DNA of 64,000 nt from JAFNAG01 sp963721405 (GCA_963721405.1 CAVRJA010000009.1:149218-213217), one strand, 5' to 3'. Counted from the stretch's first letter, positions 53,514-62,098 are shown. The notes: a model not told the origin generated them from the letters alone. Translations and numbers: made by a program.

Positions 53514-55970
53514 CCTGCGCGTGCCCCATAAGTTAGTTAATAGCAACAAGATCGATTGGTTCATCGCTGAACAGTATAGTTCCCAGTGCAATATCCTGGA
53601 AGCGCCTGAGCCCGCGTAACAGTGTCTGTGGGCCAGGCGGTTCTTTCTGGCCTCTATTCAACGCCCCTCCGAGACGGCTAATAATGATCATGGCGATTCC
53701 TATGCACAGTTTTTTTTATCCTTCATTGTTTCTGGGGCAATCAGCGGCTGCAATCTTTCGAGCAATGTGCATTCCCAAGTAGAGAATATCAACTCACAAG
53801 GCATTTCGGGGATTTCGCGGCCCAGTAATGCCAGCAACATCACCCGCCAGGCGATAACCGTGTCAATGCATATAGCGCGCGCTATTCTATCAGCCGTGTG
53901 ATGCTGATGAGATTCAATGTGGCAACCGCTTTTCAGAACTCGATGCCATTCCTCAATGCGCCAGCGCAACGTATACCAGCGCAAGCAACGCAACGCCTCT
54001 TTGCGCGAGCAGATCGGAATCGTAGTCAGCAACACCCACCGTAGTGCTTTGGCGCCCTCTGGCGGGTGACGTTCTACAACAGATAGTGCGTATATTTCTA
54101 CTGGTTGCAAATCCCGGGTCTGCGGTGTTGCCGGCGGCGAAAGCGTCACCTTATCCCATTTCAAATCGACATGTGCCGTTCGGGCCGGCAACGCGATACG
54201 TCCCGGCTTGCTGGGCTTCGATTTCTTTTCCCGTTGTCGAGGAACCTCGATCCGTGCTTGACCCATCACTGACAGAGCATCGAGGTGATCAAATAGTTTC
54301 CGCGAATGTTCTTCCAGACAACGGTTGTGCTTGGCACGAACAAGCAAGTGAACTCCGGGCGCCTTGCGTCGGCGGTAATCGAATAACTCGAACATGTCGC
54401 TTTCCCGATCCCCAGTAGCGATCAGTTCGGTTTCCGGAAGATACTCGGCCACGCTGTTGAGATCGTCTATGGTGCTCAGCCAACGATACGATTCTTTCTC
54501 TTCGATGGGCCGGTCCTGCGGCTTCTCGGTCTCGTCATAGTGCGATGCATAAATCTGTGTCTTCAACACTCCCAGGGGCAGGCCTTTTTCCGACACAGCC
54601 AGGGATGAATGCATCTTCAGCCCCTGACTCACGGCGCCGGTCTGGTTTTTGCCGATGTCGCCGAGCCCGTTGCAGTGCAACCGTTCCGAAAAGTCCAAGT
54701 CCGTCGTGTCCTGAATCACCAAGACTCGCTGACAGTTTTTCATGCGACCGATTGTCCGTTCCCGGTGCCCGTGCAGGATACTTTCCGGATTGATCTCTTC
54801 CCGTTTACTGCAGATGAGCCGATAGTAGGCTTTCAGTTCGTGCCGATTTCCCGCGAAGCACTCCGTGTAGGGAGCTGAAGGGTGCTGCGCCTTGGCAGTG
54901 GCAATGCGCACCAGCCGTTGCTCGAGGTCCTTATGACCAAAGTCCACATTTCCAAACTCCGCTTCAACCCAGTTCCCGTTGTGAAAAGCCTCTTCCACAC
55001 TCACAGGCTTGATTTTTTCGCTACGAGGTGGGAGGCCCATGCGACTACGCCAGTCCTGAGTAAGTTCATAGACGTACACCGCCTTCGGTGTCTTCGACGG
55101 CCGATTCCCGTGTGCATTGCGTCCAAATCCGGCCGTAGTACCAATAGGCAACCAGTTAGCCGCTTGATAACTCGTCCCCCAATGCTGCTCAGTGTCGACG
55201 AAACTCTCCAACAGCCAAGGTTCGAAACCGTATCGGGCGGCAAAGTCACTCCCCACCCGTTCCAGGCACAAGCTCAACACCCGACTGGCAAGGTTCTGGC
55301 AGCGCACCTGCGGTCGGATGAGAAAGCGAGTCATATTGATCAACCGCTCTTGAAAGCGCTTGCGCGTAGACGAATCCCATCCGATCCACTCATCCCGTAC
55401 CCGCAGATGCAAGGCGCAGGAGCCAAAACCAATGGCTCCCAACCATCCGTGGTCCGAGCCAATCAGATAACGCAATTGCCTACCCACCAACCGGCAATCC
55501 TTCAACGGGTGTTCGGTCAACATCAGCTCGTTCCAGGTTCGAAAGAGCTGATCCTCTCCCGTGCTGACCTCAACCAACCGAAGGTCCTTAACTTGCTCCA
55601 CCTGCGCCGGTACGCCCTTGGGTATGGGGACCACCGTGTTCAATCTTCGAGGTTGCTGTTGAGCTCGAATCCTGCCTTTACTAAGCTTGGGAAGCTTCCA
55701 GAAGCCTCGTGACTCCAGTATGCGCAAGGCCACATGGACTCCCGCTATTCGCGGCTTCCCCAAATGATCGGTGATACTGAGTGCACCACATAGATGCTGG
55801 GCCAGGGCAGAACGCCCCTTGTCCTTGTTTTTCTGTAGCCAAGCTTTGACCGTTGCGACCGTGCTCTTGCTGGACAATAGTTCTAGAATGGTTTCGGCTG
55901 TCTTCATGCCTCTCTTAGTTATACTAATCGAAGCGTTTTGTCCACTGTTTTTTTACGGGGCACGCGCAGG
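53514..55970 (-). mobile_element. IS4-type insertion sequence with DruA-fused transposase
   Basis: Terminal inverted repeats CCTGCGCGTGCCCC (53514-53527) and GGGGCACGCGCAGG (55957-55970) are perfect over 14 bp. The 6-bp target duplication is GCTAGG (53508-53513 and 55971-55976). Length is 2457 bp. It inserted across the right CTAG junction of the IS1634-type element, so it is the younger event. Confidence 0.92.
53700..55907 (-). CDS. Transposase: DruA-like (DUF4338) domain fused to IS4 DDE domain
   Basis: A 735-residue protein. Residues about 95-300 match the DUF4338/DruA family: RLVGRQLRYLIGSDHGWLGA, FGSCALHLRVRDEWIGWDSS, MTRFLIRPQVRCQNLASRVL and SYQAANWLPIGTTAGFGRN. Residues about 310-720 are an IS4-type transposase: VLVIQDTTDLDF (D1), ELIATGDRESDMFELFDYRR (D2) and YTLRWRIEEWHRVLKSGC (the Y-R-E-K box with the Glu). 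DruA is also the hallmark protein of Druantia defence systems, where its activity is not understood. The full DDE set and intact ends suggest activity. Confidence 0.9.
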   Translation of the reverse strand: MKTAETILELLSSKSTVATVKAWLQKNKDKGRSALAQHLCGALSITDHLGKPRIAGVHVALRILESRGFWKLPKLSKGRIRAQQQPRRLNTVVPIPKGVPAQVEQVKDLRLVEVSTGEDQLFRTWNELMLTEHPLKDCRLVGRQLRYLIGSDHGWLGAIGFGSCALHLRVRDEWIGWDSSTRKRFQERLINMTRFLIRPQVRCQNLASRVLSLCLERVGSDFAARYGFEPWLLESFVDTEQHWGTSYQAANWLPIGTTAGFGRNAHGNRPSKTPKAVYVYELTQDWRSRMGLPPRSEKIKPVSVEEAFHNGNWVEAEFGNVDFGHKDLEQRLVRIATAKAQHPSAPYTECFAGNRHELKAYYRLICSKREEINPESILHGHRERTIGRMKNCQRVLVIQDTTDLDFSERLHCNGLGDIGKNQTGAVSQGLKMHSSLAVSEKGLPLGVLKTQIYASHYDETEKPQDRPIEEKESYRWLSTIDDLNSVAEYLPETELIATGDRESDMFELFDYRRRKAPGVHLLVRAKHNRCLEEHSRKLFDHLDALSVMGQARIEVPRQREKKSKPSKPGRIALPARTAHVDLKWDKVTLSPPATPQTRDLQPVEIYALSVVERHPPEGAKALRWVLLTTIPICSRKEALRCLRWYTLRWRIEEWHRVLKSGCHIESHQHHTADRIARAICIDTVIAWRVMLLALLGREIPEMPCELIFSTWECTLLERLQPLIAPETMKDKKNCA

Positions 55971-55975
55971 GCTAG

Positions 55976-56036
55976 GCACGACTGGGACGGCGGGTCAATG
56001 GATGGGAGGGGGACACCTAGATCTGGACGGGAGTGA
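55976..56036 (+). pseudogene. Small conserved protein gene, 3' part
   Basis: Continuation of the gene at 51261-51433 after both insertion sequences. It reads HDWDGGSMDGRGTPRSGRE and then TGA. Confidence 0.7.
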
Positions 56037-56192
56037 GCTCGTTCAGCCTGGGTCGAAAAAACGCTATCAGTATTGGCCGCCCAGGGGGACGCGGGCTTTC
56101 GACCATGTAGTCTCGCGAGGGGCGGTTTTATTTCAGAAAATATATGTGGAAATTTCTCCGCGGATTGCCGATGAACTCCCGCTTGCCATCAC

Positions 56193-56446
56193 CTAGCCTT
56201 CGCGGTTTTCGCCGCCAACGGCCTGCACTGAGGCCAATCGCGTTTGCAAGAGATGCACCGGCACACCAGTTGCCGATGCCAACTTCCGCCACGACAGCCC
56301 GCCGCGCCGTAGTCGCGCCGCCCCACCTACATCAATTTCAATCGCTGGTCGCCCATAGCGCCTACCCTGCCGACGGGCTTCCTTCATTCCGGCGACCACC
56401 CTCTCCTTGATCAGAATTCGCTCGAATCCCACAGCACCAGAGGACG
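56193..56446 (-). pseudogene. Serine resolvase, C-terminal fragment
   Basis: FERILIKERVVAGMKEARRQ followed by GRRYGRPAIEIDVGGAARLR and SWRKLASATGVPVHLLQTRL is the C-terminal HTH part of a resolvase like the intact one at 59990-60598. The catalytic domain is missing; similarity ends at about 56446, where a repeated sequence begins (also at 58453). Confidence 0.85.
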
Positions 56447-56505
56447 GCTGGCACTTTGACAACCAGATTAATCCGCGAGAAAACAAGGATTTCTTCACCA
56501 CGCCG
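56447..56505 (+). repeat. Diverged direct repeat, copy 1
   Basis: GGACGGCTGGCACTTTGACA then ACCAGATTAA and AAGGATTT. The copy at 58453-58508 has the same order with scattered differences. Both abut a truncated gene on the left. Confidence 0.7.
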
Positions 56506-56506
56506 G

Positions 56507-57313
56507 TTAGTCCCCAGCGCGGCTCCAAAAAGTCGCTCCTGCTGCTTCGAACATCTTCTCGATTTGGGTTCGATCGAGCGCGTTGAGGGCGGCACCAACC
56601 GACTTCAGAAGATCAGCTGGTTTGGAGACGACTACGCCTAGCAATTCGAGGAAAGAGCCCAGTGGCTCAGGATTAAGTGACCATGCCCATTCGTACTCGC
56701 TGGTTCCCCAAAATTTGTCGACGGCCCCGCCGAGATCCAGGCCTTCGAGGATGAGGTAGCCATCCTTCGTGAGACGTAACCAGACGTATCGCATGCCCCC
56801 ATGGGCGTCAATTTCTGAGTATAGGTCGAGCTTCTGGTCCCCAGCGCTTAGCTCGACTGTCGCTTCTCCGGCCGTAGTCACCGCCACTGCCGTCTCTTCG
56901 GCGGTAGTCGTCACCACTGCCATCTCGCTGGGACCGACGATCGGGCCCTTGATATCATGCGTCTTAGACTGGAGACTGTCCTCCTGAGGCAGCTCTCGCC
57001 TGATGGCCTCGACGAGGCTTCTCCAGTAGCGCCACTCGTTATCGGTGAACGGACCCTCGTTTGACCAGCGCCAGCGTCGCTGTTCGAAAAAAAGCGCCGC
57101 CCGCAGATCGTTTAGCCCGACAGGCAGCGTGCCAGCCTGTTCCCAGCGGTCGCGGGCAGCGTTTGCGAACGCGGCGCACGCTTCCTGGGTTCCCTTCTCA
57201 GCGTAGCCGTAAAAGCTGAGCGCAAACTCGATCCAGGCCGACTGGTCGTCGTCTGGCCCGGGCAATTGCCCTCGCCGCAAGCGCCCGTTCGGAATCTCAT
57301 GCGGGCTGTCCAT
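56507..57313 (-). CDS. Hypothetical protein in a repeat-bracketed segment
   Basis: A 268-residue soluble protein I do not recognise. TAGGAG lies six bases before the ATG. The N-terminal half is helical with Trp-rich segments (DQSAWIEFALSFYGYAEKG; FFEQRRWRWSNEGPF). The middle is low in complexity (VVTTTAEETAVAVTTAGEAT). The C-terminal part has a beta-type stretch (MRYVWLRLTKDGYLILEGLD) and ends in a helix (ALDRTQIEKMFEAAGATFW). The last phrase suggests a small independent module. It lies between a resolvase fragment and the 57556 gene, so it is probably accessory. Confidence 0.7.
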   Translation of the reverse strand: MDSPHEIPNGRLRRGQLPGPDDDQSAWIEFALSFYGYAEKGTQEACAAFANAARDRWEQAGTLPVGLNDLRAALFFEQRRWRWSNEGPFTDNEWRYWRSLVEAIRRELPQEDSLQSKTHDIKGPIVGPSEMAVVTTTAEETAVAVTTAGEATVELSAGDQKLDLYSEIDAHGGMRYVWLRLTKDGYLILEGLDLGGAVDKFWGTSEYEWAWSLNPEPLGSFLELLGVVVSKPADLLKSVGAALNALDRTQIEKMFEAAGATFWSRAGD

Positions 57314-57319
57314 AGTCTC

Positions 57320-57439
57320 CTACCGGAAGTCGGCAACAGCTCCCACCCAAGGTAATGCACTCGAAACAGCAGGAGCAAAAGGATTGACTAATGCCCCTCC
57401 TGTGCTGCCAATAAATCCGATGGTTGGCAGCCGGCTCAT
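57320..57439 (-). CDS. Small hydrophobic ORF
   Basis: A 39-residue frame ending six bases before the 268-residue gene. It reads MSRLPTIGFIGSTGGALVNP then FAPAVSSALPWVGAVADFR, apolar with several Gly/Pro. GAGAGGTG is rather far upstream of the ATG. It may be a leader, a membrane peptide or chance. Confidence 0.25.
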   Translation of the reverse strand: MSRLPTIGFIGSTGGALVNPFAPAVSSALPWVGAVADFR

Positions 57440-57555
57440 GGGCAAGGATATCACCTCTCTTCCAGGCAATCTGCTTACCCACGTTGAACAGAAAGGCGGG
57501 CCGGGGCTTGATAGATCGAGACTTCGGCAAGAGGCTCCGGAGAGAAACTTGTACT

Positions 57556-58134
57556 TTAGCCGGGTTCGCTCAGTTTGGTGAAGCACGTTGCGATGTCATT
57601 CTCCAATTGCAGGGCGCTCGACATGCCCCAAAGATACCTGTCCTTGTCGCGCAGCGACAGCCCACTGGGACCGGCGGCCAGTACCGCATCGCGGTACTGC
57701 TCGTAACCGGACCAGATCCTGTCGAACCCCGACCAGTTGGCCAATTCATGATATCGACCGAGTTGTTCGCAAACCCTGTAGTCGTAAACGGTGAAGAAGT
57801 CCGGCCACAAAACTGCGAGCACTGCTGACGCCATGGGCAGGTAGAATCCCCATTCCTCAAGCATGATTCGCAGTCGCTCACGGTGAGTCTGAGCCTCAGA
57901 CAACGACTTCGTCAAGTTGCGCACGATGGCATCGAGATCGGCACCCTGCTGCGAACATTTGGCGAGTAGCCGCTTTGCTACGCGACTCTTGGCCCGGTTG
58001 GCCTTCCAGATGACGATCGAGAAGAAGTCGAACGCGCATAGTGTTCCCTCCTTCTGGAACCGACTGTGGACGTCCTCGAAGAGGTACGAATCAAGGTCGT
58101 AATAGCGAAGACCGTCAACCATTCCAGCCCCCAT
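57556..58134 (-). CDS. Hypothetical protein, island-associated
   Basis: A 192-residue soluble helical protein of unknown function. Its N-terminal part, YLFEDVHSRFQKEGTLCAFD followed by FFSIVIWKANRAKSR, is repeated almost identically as a fragment at 37090-37172. That fragment borders an HsdS remnant, and I recall similar proteins near type I restriction genes, which is only suggestive. The remainder (FYLPMASAVLAVLWPDFFTV; DKDRYLWGMSSALQLENDIA) has a strongly conserved look. It may belong to a restriction-type island whose other genes are lost. Confidence 0.72.
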   Translation of the reverse strand: MGAGMVDGLRYYDLDSYLFEDVHSRFQKEGTLCAFDFFSIVIWKANRAKSRVAKRLLAKCSQQGADLDAIVRNLTKSLSEAQTHRERLRIMLEEWGFYLPMASAVLAVLWPDFFTVYDYRVCEQLGRYHELANWSGFDRIWSGYEQYRDAVLAAGPSGLSLRDKDRYLWGMSSALQLENDIATCFTKLSEPG

Positions 58135-58309
58135 AGTTCTGCTATTCGCCGTATTTGAATTCTGTACGCATGGCGAAAATTAATGTGCTTCCAGCTTTCA
58201 CTTCAATCCAGGAAGTATGGATGATTTTGTGCGGTATTTCCTAACACAATGGGTCCAGCGGCTGGACTAACCGCCGAGCCGAGGGGATTTCAGGCCTGAC
58301 GGCACCACC

Positions 58310-58455
58310 CGATCTCCAATACCGGGCCCATCAGGTTCGGTCGGCATTCCCCTAGCCGGCGAGGTAACCCTGGCACACAACGGCGTTCTGTTTCTCGATG
58401 AGCTTCCGGACTTCCGGCGCCACGCACTCGACATACTGCGCCAGCCGCTCGAGGA
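58310..58455 (+). pseudogene. comM: ComM (Mg-chelatase-like ATPase), middle fragment
   Basis: LAGEVTLAHNGVLFLDELPD followed by FRRHALDILRQPLEDG is the Walker B region of ComM. The preceding bases (HHPISNTGPI) are in another frame, so there is an indel. The coding match stops at DG, where the sequence shared with 56447-56505 begins. Confidence 0.8.
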
Positions 58456-58508
58456 CGGCTGGCATTGTAACAACCAGATTAAGTCCTCAGAAGATAAGGA
58501 TTTACATC
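58453..58508 (+). repeat. Diverged direct repeat, copy 2
   Basis: GGACGGCTGGCATTGTAACA then ACCAGATTAA and AAGGATTT. See 56447-56505. Confidence 0.7.
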
Positions 58509-58842
58509 CCCATCGTCCCCCCAGGCCAGAAAGGCGGGTGACATCTGGGCATCAAGTCGGCAACACGGGGTCCTTGAGACTGTGTGGTCGGCTGACACAA
58601 ATACGTGATGTTTGGAGCCGGCTTAATCTGTATTACAGGATCATACATTCAGTCATCGAGTCCAATTTGAGAATCGAGGCTAGACCGCTCCAACTATCTA
58701 TTTGACAATCGCTTATGGCGGCCATATCATCGCCCTAAGAAAGAACCACTGACAAATCCAGCGTGCTCAGAACGATTAAGGGTTTATTCATTCGAACTCT
58801 GATCGAGCTGGTTTGGAGCCTAGATTGAAAGGGGCGTGTTAG
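58509..58842. other. Intergenic region, no feature recognised
   Basis: AT-richer than the flanks; leader of the membrane protein gene. No gene or strong repeat seen. Confidence 0.55.
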
Positions 58843-59787
58843 ATGCAAGTTCCCGGTTGGGCTATCTGGGTCGGTGTTCCTGTTGGCATCTATCTCTTGA
58901 TTCAGGGTGTTATGCTGCTTGCTAAGCGGCTAGAAGAAACCTCAGCGAGCAGGCTTGTCACTAGGGTCGATCCAAACTTCAGAATTTCTTCCATTCACGT
59001 ACGCAACAACGGGCTTGCTATTGATAAGAATCGGAAGAAAATCTGTCTCATTCAAAAGGAGACGAAACCAACGACGGCGCGGATTTTATCGTTGGGAGAC
59101 CTTGCCAAAGCGGAGGTAGTAGTGGAGGGCGAAGATAAAAAGATAGAGCCAGTCTTTGCAGCAATCGCCGGAACGATGTTTTTTGGTGTAGTTGGAAACC
59201 TGTTTGCGAAAGCAGCCTACACCCACACGGAGTTTAGAGGTACCGTAGATCTTGTGCTTGAGTTCGAAGATCCGTCTGGAGAACCCATACGCCACAAAGT
59301 GAACTTCTATGATGGGGCGTATGCGGAAGATCGAGCGTGGGACTGGAAGAGCGTGTACTTTAGTGCACAGGATTGTCAGATCGAAATATTGATCTTGGCA
59401 CGGAAATCACTACCAGATGAAAGGATAGAATCCACCAACCGTACTGCCCTTGACCATCTAGGCCGGTTGAACGACGAGCTGGCCGGAAGACTCCACGATT
59501 TCGTAGGTCGGCATCGGTTGGAGAAGCGGGAATTCATACTTGCCGTTCCAGAGAAAAACTGGCTGCTGACAGACAGGCGAGTGTTTCATGTGGTCGGACC
59601 AGAAGGCCAAAGATCCGAGCACGTCATCGAGTATTCTCAGATTAAAGGATTCACTGACCCGCTTAAAGGATGGACTGACCGGCAGGATGGTCTGAAACTG
59701 TATCTTCGAAATGGAGAGGTGCTGACCTTTGACAAGAACGACACTCCCTTCGGGCTTCGCGAGATGATCTTATATTTATCTCATTGA
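58843..59787 (+). CDS. Hypothetical membrane protein
   Basis: A 314-residue protein with an N-terminal transmembrane helix (AIWVGVPVGIYLLIQGVMLL) and a second apolar stretch (VFAAIAGTMFFGVVGNLFAK). Two beta-rich parts follow: TVDLVLEFEDPSGEPIRHKV and a C-terminal segment ENWLLTDRRVF-like (LAVPEKNWLLTDRRVFHVVG; QDGLKLYLRNGEVLTFDKND). The latter resembles bacterial PH-like domains. A purine-rich AAAGGGG precedes the ATG by some ten bases. Function unknown; probably a cytoplasm-facing membrane sensor or scaffold. It is convergent with the resolvase operon. Confidence 0.75.
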   Translation: MQVPGWAIWVGVPVGIYLLIQGVMLLAKRLEETSASRLVTRVDPNFRISSIHVRNNGLAIDKNRKKICLIQKETKPTTARILSLGDLAKAEVVVEGEDKKIEPVFAAIAGTMFFGVVGNLFAKAAYTHTEFRGTVDLVLEFEDPSGEPIRHKVNFYDGAYAEDRAWDWKSVYFSAQDCQIEILILARKSLPDERIESTNRTALDHLGRLNDELAGRLHDFVGRHRLEKREFILAVPEKNWLLTDRRVFHVVGPEGQRSEHVIEYSQIKGFTDPLKGWTDRQDGLKLYLRNGEVLTFDKNDTPFGLREMILYLSH

Positions 59788-59818
59788 CAACGCCCTCATC
59801 CACACTCAGTGAACTCTG

Positions 59819-59965
59819 CTATCCTGTAGCAAACTCTCGGAGGTTCCGCACCAGTCCTGAGAGCTTGTCCTTCTGCACTATGGTGGCATCAAGCGCATCA
59901 ATGGCCTTTTTCAGGACTTCCAGCGTGCCGTCCATCTGCCGCGAGAAACGTTCATTGTCATTCAT
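59819..59965 (-). CDS. 48-residue helical protein in the resolvase operon
   Basis: Short gene found by translating the minus strand. The ATG at 59965 has GAGGGGG at proper distance. The product begins MNDNERFSRQMDGTLEVLKK, continues AIDALDATIVQKDKLSGLVR and ends NLREFATG. The heptad-like Leu/Ile spacing predicts one amphipathic or coiled-coil helix. It starts 24 nt after the resolvase stop. It could be a recombination-directionality or dimerisation partner; no family is recognised. Confidence 0.7.
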   Translation of the reverse strand: MNDNERFSRQMDGTLEVLKKAIDALDATIVQKDKLSGLVRNLREFATG

Positions 59966-59989
59966 TCTTGCGCCCCCTCATTCTTCCTT

Positions 59990-60598
59990 TCAATCGCGCC
60001 CGCCGCCGTTACCGTTTGAGTTCCGGTCCGCCAGTCGTGCTCTGAGGAGATGCACTGGCACTCCGGTTGCCGCCTCCAGCTTGCGCCAAGACAGGCCCCC
60101 CTGGCGCAGTTCGGCAGCGTGCTCAATGTCGAATATTTTCGCCGGTCGCCCGCAGTGCTTCCCCCTGCGCTGCGCCTCCTTTACGCCCGCAACCACCCTC
60201 TCTCTGATCAGCTCGCGCTCGAACTCCGCAATTGCCGCCAGCACCGAGAACACCAGCTTCCCCATCGGTCCCGATGTGTCGATAGCCTGGGTCACGGATA
60301 TGAAGTCAATCCCCAGTGCCTGGAACTGCTCCAGGGCGAACACCAGCTCTCTGGTCGATCTGGCGAAGCGGTCGAATTTCCAGACCGCAATCACGTCGAA
60401 ACGTCTTTTGTGGGCATCGCGCATCATCCGCTCAAGTTCCGGTCGCACTGAACGGGAGGAGACCCCGTGATCGATGTAGGTGGCCTTAAGCTCCCACCCG
60501 CGCTGGGTTACGAGTTCGCGCAGAGCGGTCAATTGCAATGATTCATCTTGACCGTCAGTTGATACCCTCGCGTAAATAGCACAGCGTCTGGATTTCAT
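59990..60598 (-). CDS. Serine resolvase/invertase
   Basis: A 202-residue site-specific recombinase, complete. I chose ATG 60598, which opens the canonical start RCAIYARVSTDGQDESLQLT with the nucleophile Ser in ARVST. The core continues with VWKFDRFARSTRELVFALEQ and FSVLAAIAEFERELIRERV (E helix). A short HTH ends it: GGLSWRKLEAATGVPVHLLR. It starts five bases after the RHH gene stop, so the two are cotranscribed. Two broken relatives lie at 42476-42912 and 56193-56446, showing repeated arrival or local duplication. Confidence 0.95.
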   Translation of the reverse strand: MKSRRCAIYARVSTDGQDESLQLTALRELVTQRGWELKATYIDHGVSSRSVRPELERMMRDAHKRRFDVIAVWKFDRFARSTRELVFALEQFQALGIDFISVTQAIDTSGPMGKLVFSVLAAIAEFERELIRERVVAGVKEAQRRGKHCGRPAKIFDIEHAAELRQGGLSWRKLEAATGVPVHLLRARLADRNSNGNGGGRD

Positions 60599-60603
60599 AC
60601 GAA

Positions 60604-61008
60604 TCAGCCTTTCTTGGCCTTCAGTGCCTTTTTGCGTGCGATCTTCATATAGATCGCGGTGCGCTTGTCGATCCAATCTTGGTCGGTGACTCCGCGAGAG
60701 TTGAATGACGCGGTGAAAGCGGCCCTGATCTGCTCCTCGGTGGCACCCTGCGCTAGAAGGGCGGGTCCCAACTTAAGATGGGAGATGCGCTTGTTACCTG
60801 CTGCTCGAATTAATGTGGCAGGGGTAACGGGAGAAGTTGGCGTGCCGGACAGTTCTCCGGTTTCTTGTTTGTTCGCTGCTACCCACTCGCAGAGCAATTC
60901 TGTGATTATGTCACTGAGTACCAGATCCTCCTGGATGCAGCGGATCTGCGCGGCCTTTAGAACTCTCTCCTCGACAACGATGTGAATATCCATCTTTTTT
61001 TCGGCCAT
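60604..61008 (-). CDS. Ribbon-helix-helix-like protein, first gene of the resolvase operon
   Basis: A 134-residue protein. The N-terminus DIHIVVEERVLKAAQIRCIQ followed by EDLVLSDIITELLCEWV fits an Arc/ParG-type ribbon-helix-helix with a long second helix. A Thr/Pro linker precedes a helical, basic C-terminal domain (LGPALLAQGATEEQIRAAF; ARKKALKAKKG). It likely represses the operon through the GTAC palindrome at 61058-61084, or assists the resolvase at its site. Confidence 0.75.
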   Translation of the reverse strand: MAEKKMDIHIVVEERVLKAAQIRCIQEDLVLSDIITELLCEWVAANKQETGELSGTPTSPVTPATLIRAAGNKRISHLKLGPALLAQGATEEQIRAAFTASFNSRGVTDQDWIDKRTAIYMKIARKKALKAKKG

Positions 61009-61057
61009 TGAATTTCTCTTTCTCCGCCAGTGAGGCGATCGGTCTGGCGTTCAACCA

Positions 61058-61095
61058 TACGTACTTATGTACATGAGTACATAGCGCCATGTCAA
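61058..61095 (-). promoter_or_regulatory. Promoter and operator of the resolvase operon
   Basis: On the minus strand TTGACA (61090-61095) is followed after 18 bp by TACATA. The interval contains TGTAC-ATGA-GTACA plus a third GTAC, a palindromic array. About 50 nt upstream of the RHH gene start, it suits repression by the RHH protein. Confidence 0.6.
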
Positions 61096-62098
61096 GAGAA
61101 ATCAGCGGACGCCGCTTCGGAAGGTCTCATATCGTAGGATCTGTGCCGGTTTTGGGTGTGTGCGAAAAGGGTGTTGATTCTGGCAGACGTAACTTGCTGC
61201 AAAATAGTGGTTGCTCACCGAGCAAATCTGGCGTGCGAAAAGGTGATGCTTTCCGCACAGCCGATGAACGGGCTCCCGGTCTCGATCGTGGCGTGCGCCG
61301 GGCGTCCGCCTTCTCTCCCCTCCTGTAATGATCTCAAACTCTGCCGTCATTCGCGTGCGTCTGTCCACCGACCTCGCCGTGACTGGAAAGCGCAACGATA
61401 AATCGCGGCGCACAGGTGATCTGGGCGTGGATGCCCGGCGGTCAGCACGGCTTGTTTCGTGCTGCTGCGGGGTTCTGCCGGCTGTTCTGCTCGTCACCGG
61501 TATCTGGAACGAACCGGAATCTCGACCCTCGCGGTCTGGCGAACCGCAACCGTTCCACCTCTGCCAGGTTTCATCCCCGGAATGGCCGAAACGGAGCGCC
61601 GACCGAAAAGGTGCGCCTTCAGGGGGTGGGCACGATAACGGAAAACCAGGCGATCCCGCACAAGAGGGGAGCGTGTCGCAGCAGGCGGAGATCCTGGGAG
61701 GGGGGTAGGGTCGAGGGTTGGCACCCCGGCATGCGCTTATATGGGTCCCACCATCCAAAGTCGCTTTCACACAAATTGTGGCCCCGGGAAATCATGATCT
61801 TTTTCAGAACGGAGGACCTTGGGCGGAAAACGATTCCGAGAAGCCGCTGCTGTACACGTCAAGCACGAGGGGTTGACGCCTGAGGAATATCATGACCGAA
61901 GGAGGCGTAAAGACGACGGCCGGAGGCCTGGTGGGGCTAAAGATGACGAGGCTTTCGGGTTCCGTTGCTCCGCCCATCCGATTCCGTCCCTTGCAGATCA
62001 ATCGGCCTAACTGGAAAAGGCACATGGGATCCTGGAATTAAAGGAATTCCGGGCAATTTCCAGGCAAACGCCAGGAGGCATACCGAGGGCATCGACAT
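61096..62098. other. About 1 kb without a recognised gene
   Basis: Open frames of 60-220 codons exist on both strands but are Arg/Pro/Ser-rich, lack ribosome sites and resemble no family. It may be decayed coding DNA or an uncharacterised region. Confidence 0.5.

Noticed and set aside
51128..56140. Short shared motif gggcggttttatttca at about 51139 and 56118
   Set aside because: Only about 17-25 nt match and no further structure; noted but too short to call an element end.
59784..60470. A 228-codon plus-strand frame opposite the resolvase
   Set aside because: The minus strand contains a complete serine recombinase with catalytic motifs and a small downstream gene.
61102..61770. A 222-codon minus-strand frame in the empty region
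   Set aside because: Arg/Ser/Pro-rich with many Cys and His and no start signal; looks like chance openness in GC-rich DNA.
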